Part shown: piece after piece, positions 19,777-28,313 of the stretch | Numbering within the stretch: the first letter of the stretch is position 1 | Layout: each line of letters begins with the position of its first letter | Source of the DNA: UBA10002 sp964373775 | Lineage (GTDB): Bacteria > Patescibacteriota > Minisyncoccia > Phycocordibacterales > UBA10002 | Direction of reading: 5' to 3' | Length of the DNA stretch: 29,314 nucleotides | NCBI GenBank assembly: GCA_964373775.1 | Contig: CAYJWA010000003.1 | Span: 1 to 29,314 of the forward strand | Program-made: the position numbers and the translations under genes | The notes under the pieces: generated by a model | Told to the model about the DNA's origin: nothing | Database searches by the model: none | Seen by the model: only the letters and a program-made list of their open reading frames with translations

Positions 19777-19868
19777 TTCTTTCTCTCTCTTTCTGCGTTG
19801 GGGTAATCACCCCGGGTTTATGTTGTACTGATGTGCGGCTTTTCTTTTATCGAAGAGCCACTGTCAGT

Positions 19869-19897
19869 ATCGTAACATATAGTATGTTCGTCGTCAA
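19869..19897 (-). promoter_or_regulatory. Promoter of the minus-strand MYG1-like gene
   Basis: Minus strand: TTGACG (19897-19892), a 17-nt spacer and TACGAT (19874-19869). The ~90-nt leader contains a small hairpin GGGGT/ACCCC and ends in a purine-rich AGAAAGAGAGAGAAAG before the ATG. Confidence 0.5.
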
Positions 19898-19956
19898 CAC
19901 CCTGTGGTTAAGCCCTTTTGTGGCGGGCGGATTATCGCTGTGTTATTATATTTAGT

Positions 19957-22900
19957 ATGACCGTTGAGCAACCAGATGAGGAGGAGGGAAAGACGGAGGT
20001 ACCGCCCGGGGCAGGGGCTGCGGAGCCGAGGCCTCCCAAGCCAAAAGCAGCCGAGACCGCGGCGGAGTTGGAGCGCTTGAGAAGAGAGGCGCAGGGTTTT
20101 TCGCAGGGCATCGCAGGTCTGGATGCGTTCAAGATAGAAGAGAAAGCGGTCCCTTCTAAAGCATCTCAATCTCTGAAGGAACTAAAGGAGTTGCGTGTCG
20201 ATTTGTTGGCAGAAGAAAAAGCTCGGAAACAAAGTCAGCTCCAGAATCTCTCTCAAGAGGAGTTGGTAGAAAAGACGATTGGCGCGGCACTGAAGGAGCC
20301 GGAGGTGATGAAAAAGGTTGCAGAAAAGTTGTCTACTTTGGAGAAGGAGCCGCAGGCGCATACTGAAAGATCCGGTGATGACCCGCTGCAGAGAATTATT
20401 GCGGATGTTGAGCGTGCAGGTGCCTTGACGCGGCAAAGAGGAAAACGAGAGATTACGGTAAGCGGCAGACAGGTAGCCGAAGAGATCAGAAAACTTCTCC
20501 GTGTTTTTCAGAGCGAAGAGTTTAATGTAAAAGATGCGGCAGAGCGGGAGCGGACGATGCGGGAGTCAATTGATATTTTGACCACAGACGAGCGACTCCG
20601 AGCTGATTTACGAGCCGCATTTGGGGCGAGAGGGTGGCTCGCGAAGAGAAAAGAGACAGAAGTCAAGGAGCCAAGCTCGCGAGGAACGGAAAAGTTCAGC
20701 GAGGCGGATTTCGCTGGTCTGGAGGAGCGAGCTGTTTCGCTGTTTAAGGCATTTGAGGAGAAGCTCAATCAAACTCCGACCTTTGAGACCTTTGTGCCGT
20801 TTCTTATTGATAGTGACGGCGTGGCGCAGCTGCAGAAGTATTTTGAGGAGCTCGCGGAGACGGCAAAGGGAATGCCGACTCCTCCGGTTTCCATTGCGGC
20901 GCTTGAGAAGATTGCGAGTGATATAAAACTTTGGGGAGAAAATCAACTTACTGCTTTGCAGGGAGGGACTTTGGCGGATGACCCGGCTGTCCTAAAGAAT
21001 CTTGTTGCGGGACTGGGGAGTGTTTTTGACGCTCTGCCGGTTGCGTCTCCAACGCCGACTCCAGAGCCCATACCAACACCCGTGCCGCCAACTCCGGAAC
21101 CGACTCCACCCACACCTTCTTCTATTCCTGGGGCTCCTCCGCCTTCTCTGCCCCCCATGCCGTTCCCGTCTGCGGAGGTCTCTCCCCATGACGCGCTGAT
21201 GGCAGGACTTCCCGTGCGGGAGGCGGAGCCGCCCTCTGAACATGACCGATTGATGGCGGGATTGGAGCGGATTGCGCCTTCTGGCGCGCCGACACCTCCC
21301 GAGGCGCCGAAGGCGCCGGAGACGGTTATACACACCCCGTCGCCTGATGCGGCGCAGACGAAGCCGATTTTGGATGCGTCGGTATTTGATGTGGGTGCGG
21401 CAATGGATGTTGCGGGCTTTCCGGAGTTTCTTGCGGAGGCAGAACGGTCTGGCGCGAAGATTGATATGGCTGATGAGGGGGCGGTGCGCAGGCGCTTTGA
21501 GGCGTTTGCGCAGAAAGACGCGCTCGCGGGAAAGGTGGCAGAACTTTGCTCCGAGAAGATTTTAGGAGAACGGGGCATTGCGCTCGGCGACGAAGGCGCT
21601 GCCGCGGTGCGCGAATACCTTGAGCGGCAGGCGCACCTGCATCCCGAGGCGCTTGCAACGCTCGCGCAGAAGTTTGCGCGGTTTGATACGCTGTCGGCAG
21701 ATGTGGCGACGCTCAATGCTGATATTGCGAAGTTTCAAGCAGCCATTCCGCCCGAGGCAGAACGCCGGCAGAATATCGGGGAGGTTCTCGCCGCGAATAA
21801 AAAACTGGAGGTCTTGGAGATGGCGCGAAAGACGAACCATTGGTTTAAGGGAGCGGGCAGGACGCATGCGCTCTGGCAGTGGATACCGGGCAACACCTAC
21901 AGCAAAGAGAGAGCGCGCGCGCTTAGAGAGGCGTTCAATATGGGCATGAGGGAAAAAGGAGTTGGCGCGGTACTTACTTTCACCATGGGGTTGTCCACGA
22001 AAAAACTTGCAGAGGGACTTGGAATTATAGAGAGAGAAATAGCGGAAGGCGTTGAAAAGATGAAGGCGCACCGAGGCGACGCCGCGCTCCTTGCGCAGAT
22101 TGAGCGGAAGAAAAGAGAAGGAGAGGCGCTCGTTGCGTCTGCGAAGCAGGAAATTGTTTTTGACAAGGACTTGACCGACAAACTGATTCTGCTTACGAAC
22201 AGGAAACTTGTTGAGCGGTTGAATGTAATGAAAGCGCCAGATGCGGATGTAGCTGTTGATGATGCAGAGCAGGTCTTTGAACTTTTGGAGAGAGCGGAAA
22301 CAATGTACCGCAAGAGCCCTTCAGGAAACAAACATCTGGAAGGCATTGACCCGAAGCGGGATCTGGAGGCGATTGAGGGCGTGATTGATGCTAGCGTTTG
22401 GAAAGAGATTGAGAAGGCGTTCGGGGAGGTTGCCGCGCTTCCTTCTGGGCGATTCTCACGGCTTGAGCAAGAGTTAGAGAGATTCGCCGCAAAAGAGCGG
22501 CTCGGGAAAAAGGGGAAACAGCAGATTCGGGAGTTTATCATCAAGCGGCTCGCGCTCGCGCTTGAGGGATTGGAAAAGGAACGCAAAGGGCTTGAGGCAC
22601 AGCCAAAGGGAGACGAACGGGTGGAAATGGAGAAGAAAAAGAGGCAGAGCGAGCTCTCGCAGAAAAAAGTGCTCATTCAGTCGCTCATTGCGCGGGAGCG
22701 CAAAAAGCTCGCGAGCGAACGCGCGGCTTCGCGTCCGCCAACGCCGCCCACACCACCATCACCCCCTTCTCCCCCGACTCCGCCGAGCGTTCCGCCCGAA
22801 GCTCCTCCGGCGCCGCCTTCTGCGCCAACGCCGCCCACACCTGAAGCGCCGATACCTCCTGTGTCATCTTCTGTACCTCCCCCCGCGCCGGAGCGTGTTC

Positions 22901-23571
22901 CAGAAACACCTAAAGTATTGAATACTTTTGAGGATATATTCAGATTAGATGTTCCCCATTTGCAGAAAGTTGCGCGCGCCGTGTCCGCGCATCAACTGGT
23001 TGATGTTCTGTCGGAAAAACCGCCGCAGACCGATGATGAAGAGTGGCATAAGTTTGTCGGGCGAGTACTCGGTTCCTTAACGGAAGCAGAGCAGAGCGGT
23101 CTTGAGGGGTTATTGAAACGGAATCCAATAAACAGTCCGGTGTATATGCAGAATATGAGAAATCGGTTTCTTCTGACCGCGCAGGAGGTGTTGGCAAAGG
23201 AAACGCTCCAACCCCCTCCCGAAACTCCGCCATCTGCACCCGAGGCGCAGAAGATTACTGTTGAAGATGTCCCCTCGCCGGAGAGTGAAGGCACAGTGCC
23301 GATTCGTACGGCGGAGACATCAGAGGGCAGTGTTGAAGTTCCGCCCGCATCTTCCGAGATTGAGAATGCGCCAGTCCCATCCACGCCCACTGGCGACATT
23401 AAAGTTCCGTTGATGATTACTCGCGATATGGAGCAACAGCTCGCTGACAAAGGCTTGAGCAAGGAAGAAAGAAATAAACTTACACCCGCAGATGCTTGGA
23501 AGATTCTCAATGCGCAAGGTTCTGCCTCTACTGAGAAATTCAGCTGGACTCCTGAGAAGATACCGCGCTGA
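19957..23571 (+). CDS. Giant coiled-coil/proline-rich hypothetical protein, 1204 aa
   Basis: No family is recognised. The protein has a charged N-terminus, long Glu/Lys/Arg-rich predicted helices (residues ~30-130, 570-690, 820-920) and two Pro-rich linkers (about 360-408 and 925-984). Just after the first linker a short motif is repeated: SPHDALMAGL (~408) and SEHDRLMAGL (~426). There is no signal peptide or TM segment. The ATG at 19957 lies 7-10 nt after a TATTAT/TGTTAT -10 box, implying a near-leaderless mRNA. It ends at TGA 23571, but coding sequence continues in another frame, so the natural protein is probably ~110 residues longer. It is co-oriented with a VirD4/TraG-like ATPase downstream and may be part of the same envelope or DNA-transfer function; that is inference. 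Confidence 0.8.
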   Translation: MTVEQPDEEEGKTEVPPGAGAAEPRPPKPKAAETAAELERLRREAQGFSQGIAGLDAFKIEEKAVPSKASQSLKELKELRVDLLAEEKARKQSQLQNLSQEELVEKTIGAALKEPEVMKKVAEKLSTLEKEPQAHTERSGDDPLQRIIADVERAGALTRQRGKREITVSGRQVAEEIRKLLRVFQSEEFNVKDAAERERTMRESIDILTTDERLRADLRAAFGARGWLAKRKETEVKEPSSRGTEKFSEADFAGLEERAVSLFKAFEEKLNQTPTFETFVPFLIDSDGVAQLQKYFEELAETAKGMPTPPVSIAALEKIASDIKLWGENQLTALQGGTLADDPAVLKNLVAGLGSVFDALPVASPTPTPEPIPTPVPPTPEPTPPTPSSIPGAPPPSLPPMPFPSAEVSPHDALMAGLPVREAEPPSEHDRLMAGLERIAPSGAPTPPEAPKAPETVIHTPSPDAAQTKPILDASVFDVGAAMDVAGFPEFLAEAERSGAKIDMADEGAVRRRFEAFAQKDALAGKVAELCSEKILGERGIALGDEGAAAVREYLERQAHLHPEALATLAQKFARFDTLSADVATLNADIAKFQAAIPPEAERRQNIGEVLAANKKLEVLEMARKTNHWFKGAGRTHALWQWIPGNTYSKERARALREAFNMGMREKGVGAVLTFTMGLSTKKLAEGLGIIEREIAEGVEKMKAHRGDAALLAQIERKKREGEALVASAKQEIVFDKDLTDKLILLTNRKLVERLNVMKAPDADVAVDDAEQVFELLERAETMYRKSPSGNKHLEGIDPKRDLEAIEGVIDASVWKEIEKAFGEVAALPSGRFSRLEQELERFAAKERLGKKGKQQIREFIIKRLALALEGLEKERKGLEAQPKGDERVEMEKKKRQSELSQKKVLIQSLIARERKKLASERAASRPPTPPTPPSPPSPPTPPSVPPEAPPAPPSAPTPPTPEAPIPPVSSSVPPPAPERVPETPKVLNTFEDIFRLDVPHLQKVARAVSAHQLVDVLSEKPPQTDDEEWHKFVGRVLGSLTEAEQSGLEGLLKRNPINSPVYMQNMRNRFLLTAQEVLAKETLQPPPETPPSAPEAQKITVEDVPSPESEGTVPIRTAETSEGSVEVPPASSEIENAPVPSTPTGDIKVPLMITRDMEQQLADKGLSKEERNKLTPADAWKILNAQGSASTEKFSWTPEKIPR

Positions 23572-23894
23572 CATTTGAGGGGCTTGCCGAACTCTCTGAC
23601 GATGACCTGAAGACGGTTGTGAACTGCCCAGGCACATCCAAACTCTGGGGCGCGGTGGTAAAAGGAATGCCTGACAATTTTGTTGACAGGGTGCGGAAAA
23701 GCGTTCTGTTCCCAAATTTTTTTGAGGAAGCGTACGCAACAAATCTAACCCCTGAAGAAATTGAGAACAGGCGAAGGTGGATGATTGAAGACGCTAAAGA
23801 ACATTTAACTAAAATATATTTCCCGCCGTCTGCGCCGGCAGAAGAGATATTAGCCGAGAAGAAACCTTCTGAAAATACCGGCTCGTCGTCATGA
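23556..23894 (+). pseudogene. Frameshifted C-terminal part of the giant protein
   Basis: Directly after the giant gene's stop, the frame one base back is open from 23556 to the TGA at 23894. It reads TALTFEGLAELSDDDLKTVV, then NCPGTSKLWGAVVKGMPDNF and RRRWMIEDAKEHLTKIYFPP. There is no good start codon (first is a GTG at 23619) and no ribosome site. It ends in an Ala/Glu/Ser-rich tail like the giant protein's linkers. A -1 shift near 23560-23570 would join the two. It could be a mutation, an assembly error or programmed frameshifting; no classical slippery heptamer is visible. Confidence 0.6.
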
Positions 23895-23915
23895 TTTTTT
23901 GCGTAGAACACATAT

Positions 23916-24236
23916 ATGAGAAAAGAGCATAGGAAAAAGGAAAAAAGGGGAAGCGTACAAGGCGCGGTTCGGAAAACGCCGGACAAGAAAGCGATTGAGG
24001 ACGCCATTGCCGTGGCGCTTAGGGAGCAGGTCCCGCAAGAGGAGAAGGGCGCGGCGTATGTTACGCTTGCCTCGGCATATCTGGATGTTGCATGTTCGGT
24101 CTTGGAGCGGCAGAAAGCAGAACTAGAGCGGATGCTCGCGGACTTCAGGGAAGTGTCTGATGCGGAGCAAGAGTTTGTGGAGAAAGTGAGAATCGCAGAG
24201 GTGAGAACCTCATTACATGGAACTGAAGTAGAATGA
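23916..24236 (+). CDS. Hypothetical protein, 106 aa
   Basis: This small, highly charged, mostly helical protein has a basic N-terminus (MRKEHRKKEKRGSVQGAVRK) and a long predicted coiled-coil (LDVACSVLERQKAELERMLA, DFREVSDAEQEFVEKVR). No family is recognised. It begins 21 nt after the frameshifted tail of the giant gene and is probably co-transcribed with it. No Shine-Dalgarno is seen. A family-I repeat follows directly. Confidence 0.6.
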   Translation: MRKEHRKKEKRGSVQGAVRKTPDKKAIEDAIAVALREQVPQEEKGAAYVTLASAYLDVACSVLERQKAELERMLADFREVSDAEQEFVEKVRIAEVRTSLHGTEVE

Positions 24237-24250
24237 GAATACCCCTTTGA

Positions 24251-24458
24251 GAAAGCACAAAGCACGGTAGTAAGAAAACACAAAGCACAGTACATCCACC
24301 CTTCGGGGGATCTCCCGAAGGGAGACAAAAAACCAAACAAAACACAAACGGCGGAGAAAGCACAAAGCACAGTATCTAGTATCCAAACAAACATACAAAA
24401 GCACTGTGCATTCACCCTTCGGGGGATCTCCCGAAGGGAGACAAAAATCCAAAGGGGG
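24251..24458 (+). repeat. Left arm of the family-I element around the IVP gene
   Basis: Contains GCACAAAGCACGG, AAAGCACAGTACA (24283-24295), CCAAACAAAACACAAACG and AGCACTGTGCATTC. Two identical palindromes CCCTTCGGGGGATCTCCC...GAAGGG lie at 24299-24322 and 24415-24438. The AAAGCACAGTACA and CCAAACAAA words are exact complements of words in 24834-24900. Confidence 0.85.
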
Positions 24459-24467
24459 ACAATATGT

Positions 24468-24833
24468 ATGACATCAAACAATGCAAACAGATACCGTGAA
24501 CTTGAGAATCGCACGACAACATTCGCAAAACAGGCGATTATTGTTTGTCAAAGATTACCTCGGAACAGAATAGACGACCCTTTGGTGAGCCAAGCGATTA
24601 GAGCGACCGGTTCTGTTGGGGCAAATTATCGGGAAGCAAATGAAGCGTTGGGAAAGAAGGACTTTGTATATCGGTTACGAGTCGCACGGAAAGAAGCCAA
24701 GGAAGCATACTATTGGTTTGAGTTATTGATAGAAGCGAATCCTACGCACAGAGAAGAATTAACTTTGTTGCTGAAAGAAGCGGGGGAACCGCGTAATATC
24801 TTGTCGGCTATTATTAACAAGGTATCGGCGTAG
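24468..24833 (+). CDS. Four-helix-bundle protein (S23 / 23S rRNA IVP family)
   Basis: The 121-aa protein matches the family encoded in 23S rRNA intervening sequences: RTTTFAKQAIIVCQRLPRNR (helix 1), DPLVSQAIRATGSVGANYRE (helix 2 with the S.GAN..E signature), KKDFVYRLRVARKEAKEAYY (helix 3) and ELTLLLKEAGEPRNILSAII (helix 4). Biochemical function is unknown. GGGGG about 9 nt before the ATG may serve as ribosome site. It is flanked on both sides by complementary arms of one repeat, as IVPs are in rRNA, but here it lies between protein genes. Confidence 0.88.
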   Translation: MTSNNANRYRELENRTTTFAKQAIIVCQRLPRNRIDDPLVSQAIRATGSVGANYREANEALGKKDFVYRLRVARKEAKEAYYWFELLIEANPTHREELTLLLKEAGEPRNILSAIINKVSA

Positions 24834-24900
24834 TGTTTGTGTTTTGGAAATTTTTGGTTTCTTTGTTTGGTCTTTTGTGTACTGTGCTTTGGGTAGTTTG
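24834..24900 (+). repeat. Right arm of the family-I element
   Basis: GTTTGTGTTTTGG, TTTGTTTGG, CTTTTGTG and TGTACTGTGCTTTGGG complement the left arm at 24283-24350 and 24361-24373. It ends 9 nt before the next ATG. Confidence 0.85.
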
Positions 24901-24908
24901 ATTACATT

Positions 24909-27659
24909 ATGGAACAAATCGGTATCAAATCAGAACAGCGTTTTGCGTCGCCCGAGGAGGAGCTCGCGTATCTTCGTACTGAGGTGGCGCGGCGGGAGCA
25001 GGAGTTGGGAGAGAAAGGGGGAGGGACGGAGCGGGAGCGCGCGGTGAAAGAGACCGTTGCGGCGTATCGGACCGCGCCCGCAAAGACCGTGCTGGCGCCG
25101 GGGCACACACTCTCGGAGCAGGAAGCAGGAAAGATTGTGCTGGACTTAACGCCAGAGCCGCACGACAAGAAAATGGAAGAACTCGCGGTTCTCCTCGGGA
25201 CGAAAGGAATCAAAAACGCCTTGACTGTGGTGGAAGGACTCAAGAACCCGCATCTCTTTGACGACTTCCACCGGTTTTTGATTCAGTACATTAAGATAGG
25301 GTTGCCGGCACCGGGACTGCGGGAGCGGCAGCCCCTGTGGAGGCCGTTCCACATGACGCTCTACGAAGTGTCGCTTCCTGAGGCAACGAAAGAAGAAGCG
25401 GAAAAAGAGATTAAGAAACTCATTGCCGGAATGGAGCAGTTCTTTTCCGGCATGCTTAGCGTTGGCGGAGAAAGGGCACGGGGCAATTATTTTACTCTGG
25501 AGATTGCGAATGCGAACGGGAGCGATGAAGTGATTTTCTATGTCTCGGTTCCTGACGGCAAGAAAGCGCTCTTTGAGAAGCAGACACAGTCCCTCTTTCA
25601 TAACGCCAAGGTGCGGGAGGTAAAGGATGACTACAATATCTTCAATAATTCCGGCATCTCAGTCGGCTCTGCTGCGTCCGGAGTTCGCAATCCGATTTTT
25701 CCGCTTAAATGCTATGACGAGTTTGAGGTGGACCCGCTCAATGTCATTCTCCACAGTTTTTCCAAGATTGACCGCGAGGGTGAAGGTGCGGCAATTCAGT
25801 TTTTTATCCGTCCCGCAACAAAGCCCTACAGCGCGCGCTACGAGGAGGCGCTGAAGCAAATCCAGCGGGGAGTGCCGCTCCGCAAGGCAATTGATATTCC
25901 GTTTTCTTTTCTGGGCGGCGTTTTTCACGCGGTGCGGGAGGTGTTCTCCGGTGAAGAGGAGCGTCGGAAGAAGCGGCAGAAGGAAGAAGGCGGGCAGCCC
26001 AAAATTGACGAACTAGCCGCGGAAGAAATCAAGAAAAAGGTAGCGAGTCCTATTTTGGAATGCGGTATTCGCATTGCGGCGTCAGCAGGAGATAGGCAGA
26101 GCGCGGAAGAGATTCTTTCTGACATTGAAGCCGCGTTTAATCAATTCAACAATCCGGTGGGAAATGAACTGCGCTTCTTGCGAGCAGAGCGCACCGCGCT
26201 TTTGCGGCTCTTGCGGGAGTTTTCTCTTCGGGTCTTTGACGAGCGCGCCGCGCTTCCGCTTTCCATCAAGGAATTGGCGAGTATGGCGCATTTTCCGGCG
26301 ACTCGGCTGAAGTCATCTCCTTCGCTCCGAAGCGCAAAAGCTGGCGTTGCGCCGACGCCGCCCGGGCTTCCCGCAGGCGGGCTTCTCCTCGGAGTGAACC
26401 GCGTGCGCGGCGCTGAAACGAAGATTTACATGGCCGCTGATGACCGCCTGCGCCATTTCTATGCGATAGGACAGACCGGGACCGGCAAGACGACTTTTCT
26501 TAAAAATATGATTGCGCAGGATATTGCCGCGGGCGAAGGAGTATGTTTCATTGACCCGCACGGGGTTGATGTGCAGGATGTTTTAGCGCTGGTGCCGCCT
26601 TCCCGCTATGAAGATGTGATTTATTTTGACCCCTCCAACACGGCGCGTCCCATGGGGCTCAATATGCTGGAGTATGACCCTCGGTTTCCGGAGCAGAAGA
26701 CATTTGTGGTGAACGAGATGCTCTCTATTTTTGACAAGCTCTTTGATATGAAGACCGCGGGGGGTCCCATGTTTGAGCAGTATTTCAGAAACGCAGTGCT
26801 CCTCACGATTGAGGACCCGACAGGCGGCTCTACGCTTCTTGATGTGTCGCGCGTTTTGGCGAGCAAGGAGTTTCGCGAGTTGAAGCTCTCGCGCTGTCAG
26901 AATCCAGTCGTGGTGCAGTTCTGGAAAGAGGTTGCTGAAAAAGCCGGCGGCGAAGCCGCGCTCGCAAACATTGTGCCCTACATTACCAGCAAGTTTGACA
27001 ATTTTCTGGCGAACGAGATTATGCGCCCCATTGTGGCGCAGGAGCGGTCTGCGTTCAACTTCCGCGAAATAATGGACAGCCGAAAAATTCTTCTCGTGAA
27101 TCTCGCGAAGGGGCGGCTCGGCGACCTTAATGCAAACCTCATTGGGCTTATTTTGGTGGGGAAGATTCTTATGGCCGCGCTCTCGCGGGTGGATTCGTTC
27201 GGCAAAGATATGCCGCCTTTTTTCCTCTACATTGACGAGTTCCAAAATATCACCACGCCGTCCATTTCTTCCATTCTCTCCGAGGCGCGCAAGTACCGTC
27301 TCGCGCTCGTTATCGCGCACCAGTTTATTAAACAGTTGGATGAGAAAATCAAAGACGCGGTCTTCGGCAATGTGGGCTCGCTCGCCATGTTCCGCGTCGG
27401 AGCGGAAGACGCGGAGTTTTTGGCGAAACAATTGGAACCGGTCTTTACGGAGCAGGACTTGATAAATCTGGACAACCGCAACGCTTATCTGCGGCTTCTC
27501 GTTGCCGGCAGACCCGTGAAGCCGTTCTCGCTCGAGACGGTCGCGCCGCCGGTGGGCAAGCGGGAGAATATAGAGAAACTGAAAGAACTGTCCGCGCTCA
27601 AGTTCGGCCGCCCGCTCGCGGAGGTCGCCGCCGAGATTGCGGCAAAGTACAAAAAGTAA
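24909..27659 (+). CDS. VirD4/TraG-like conjugative-type ATPase, 916 aa
   Basis: The C-terminal half is a RecA/HerA-type motor. It has Walker A GQTGTGKTTF (residues ~519-528), FIDPHGVDVQDVLALVP, YFDPSNTARPMGLNMLEYDP, Walker B FFLYIDEFQN (~771-780), and the AHQFIKQLDEKIKDAVFGNV and RNAYLRLLVAGRPVKPFSLE segments, as in TraG/TraD-type coupling proteins and their CPR relatives. The N-terminal ~500 residues lack evident membrane helices and resemble the DUF87-associated beta-rich part of such ATPases. It would move DNA or protein at the envelope; substrate and partners are not visible. It lies behind the giant protein, with no other T4SS genes in the window. Confidence 0.85.
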   Translation: MEQIGIKSEQRFASPEEELAYLRTEVARREQELGEKGGGTERERAVKETVAAYRTAPAKTVLAPGHTLSEQEAGKIVLDLTPEPHDKKMEELAVLLGTKGIKNALTVVEGLKNPHLFDDFHRFLIQYIKIGLPAPGLRERQPLWRPFHMTLYEVSLPEATKEEAEKEIKKLIAGMEQFFSGMLSVGGERARGNYFTLEIANANGSDEVIFYVSVPDGKKALFEKQTQSLFHNAKVREVKDDYNIFNNSGISVGSAASGVRNPIFPLKCYDEFEVDPLNVILHSFSKIDREGEGAAIQFFIRPATKPYSARYEEALKQIQRGVPLRKAIDIPFSFLGGVFHAVREVFSGEEERRKKRQKEEGGQPKIDELAAEEIKKKVASPILECGIRIAASAGDRQSAEEILSDIEAAFNQFNNPVGNELRFLRAERTALLRLLREFSLRVFDERAALPLSIKELASMAHFPATRLKSSPSLRSAKAGVAPTPPGLPAGGLLLGVNRVRGAETKIYMAADDRLRHFYAIGQTGTGKTTFLKNMIAQDIAAGEGVCFIDPHGVDVQDVLALVPPSRYEDVIYFDPSNTARPMGLNMLEYDPRFPEQKTFVVNEMLSIFDKLFDMKTAGGPMFEQYFRNAVLLTIEDPTGGSTLLDVSRVLASKEFRELKLSRCQNPVVVQFWKEVAEKAGGEAALANIVPYITSKFDNFLANEIMRPIVAQERSAFNFREIMDSRKILLVNLAKGRLGDLNANLIGLILVGKILMAALSRVDSFGKDMPPFFLYIDEFQNITTPSISSILSEARKYRLALVIAHQFIKQLDEKIKDAVFGNVGSLAMFRVGAEDAEFLAKQLEPVFTEQDLINLDNRNAYLRLLVAGRPVKPFSLETVAPPVGKRENIEKLKELSALKFGRPLAEVAAEIAAKYKK

Positions 27660-27663
27660 TCTC

Positions 27664-27699
27664 TTGCATTTGATAGACGATTCTGTACACTATGTACAT
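27664..27699 (+). promoter_or_regulatory. Toxin-antitoxin promoter with twin TGTACA operator
   Basis: TTGCAT (27664-27669), a 16-nt spacer and TACACT (27686-27691). Two palindromic hexamers TGTACA lie at 27684-27689 and 27693-27698, overlapping the -10 box and the start codon. TGTACA hexamers are the known operator core of E. coli YefM-YoeB, which fits a Phd/YefM-type antitoxin autorepressor. Confidence 0.65.
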
Positions 27700-27949
27700 G
27701 CAGATACTGACGACCACAAACGCACGAAAGCATATCAAGAACATCGTAGATCGCGTGAAGTATCGCGGCGAGGTCTTTGGTATCGGGCGACGCGACTCAA
27801 TTGATGTCGTGGTACTCAAATTTCCAGAGATGTATAACGCAGCGGTCAATAACATCACCAATATCAATACCTACTCCAAGAGTTTTGATTTCCTCAAAGA
27901 TGAACCGGAGTTGTATTCGGTCTCTGATCTGAAAAAGAGATATGCGTAA
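27698..27949 (+). CDS. Phd/YefM-type antitoxin
   Basis: The antitoxin is 83 aa from ATG 27698 (85 aa from 27692). The N-terminus MQILTTTNARKHIKNIVDRV matches the DNA-binding Phd/YefM fold (S/T.xxAR..l..l...v), followed by DSIDVVVLKFPEMYNAAVNN and a C-terminal toxin-binding tail DLKKRYA. The -10 box ends 6 nt before 27698, so the mRNA would be leaderless from that ATG, favouring it over 27692. It overlaps the toxin gene by 8 nt. Confidence 0.8.
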   Translation: MQILTTTNARKHIKNIVDRVKYRGEVFGIGRRDSIDVVVLKFPEMYNAAVNNITNINTYSKSFDFLKDEPELYSVSDLKKRYA

Positions 27950-28268
27950 GGGAGTTATTGTCCTCGTGCCGTTTCCTTTTACCGACCTCTCTGGTCAGAA
28001 GGTACGACCTGCGTTGGTGCTTTATTCTTCACCAAAGGGTGAGAATTGTATTGTTTCGTTTATTACTTCAGTCCCCCCGAAGAAATCCTATGCGTATGAT
28101 GTTCCGATTTTTTCATCAAAACAAAATGGGCTCGTCATTGATTCTGTTATCAAACTTGACCACTTAGCGACTCTTCAGAAGATAATCGTTCTTGGCGAAC
28201 TGGGTGCGCTAGAGTCATCGGCACTGAAGGAGGTGGATAAAAAACTACGCGTTCTTTTTGATTTGTAA
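27942..28268 (+). CDS. MazF/PemK-type toxin
   Basis: The 108-aa protein has the MazF/PemK beginning GVIVLVPFPFTDLSGQKVRP and ALVLYSS, followed by CIVSFITSVPPKK and SVIKLDHLATLQKIIVLGEL (the ligand strand with conserved Asp and Leu). Members cleave RNA; sequence specificity cannot be read. Coupling with a Phd-type antitoxin through an 8-nt overlap makes a type II toxin-antitoxin module; the pairing is a mix of families but occurs naturally. Confidence 0.85.
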   Translation: MRKGVIVLVPFPFTDLSGQKVRPALVLYSSPKGENCIVSFITSVPPKKSYAYDVPIFSSKQNGLVIDSVIKLDHLATLQKIIVLGELGALESSALKEVDKKLRVLFDL

Positions 28269-28276
28269 TACATTCC

Positions 28277-28304
28277 TTGGCTTTTTCGCATCTTTTGATA
28301 TAGT
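28277..28304 (+). promoter_or_regulatory. Promoter of the 179-aa gene
   Basis: TTGGCT (28277-28282), a 16-nt spacer and TATAGT (28299-28304). The ATG at 28314 lies 9 nt after the -10 box, so the leader would be 0-3 nt. Confidence 0.45.
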
Positions 28305-28313
28305 ACTGTTGTT

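Noticed and set aside
23619..23894. Independent 91-aa gene from the GTG at 23619
   Set aside because: The frame is coding-like well upstream of that GTG and has no ribosome site, so a frameshifted tail of the preceding gene is the better reading.
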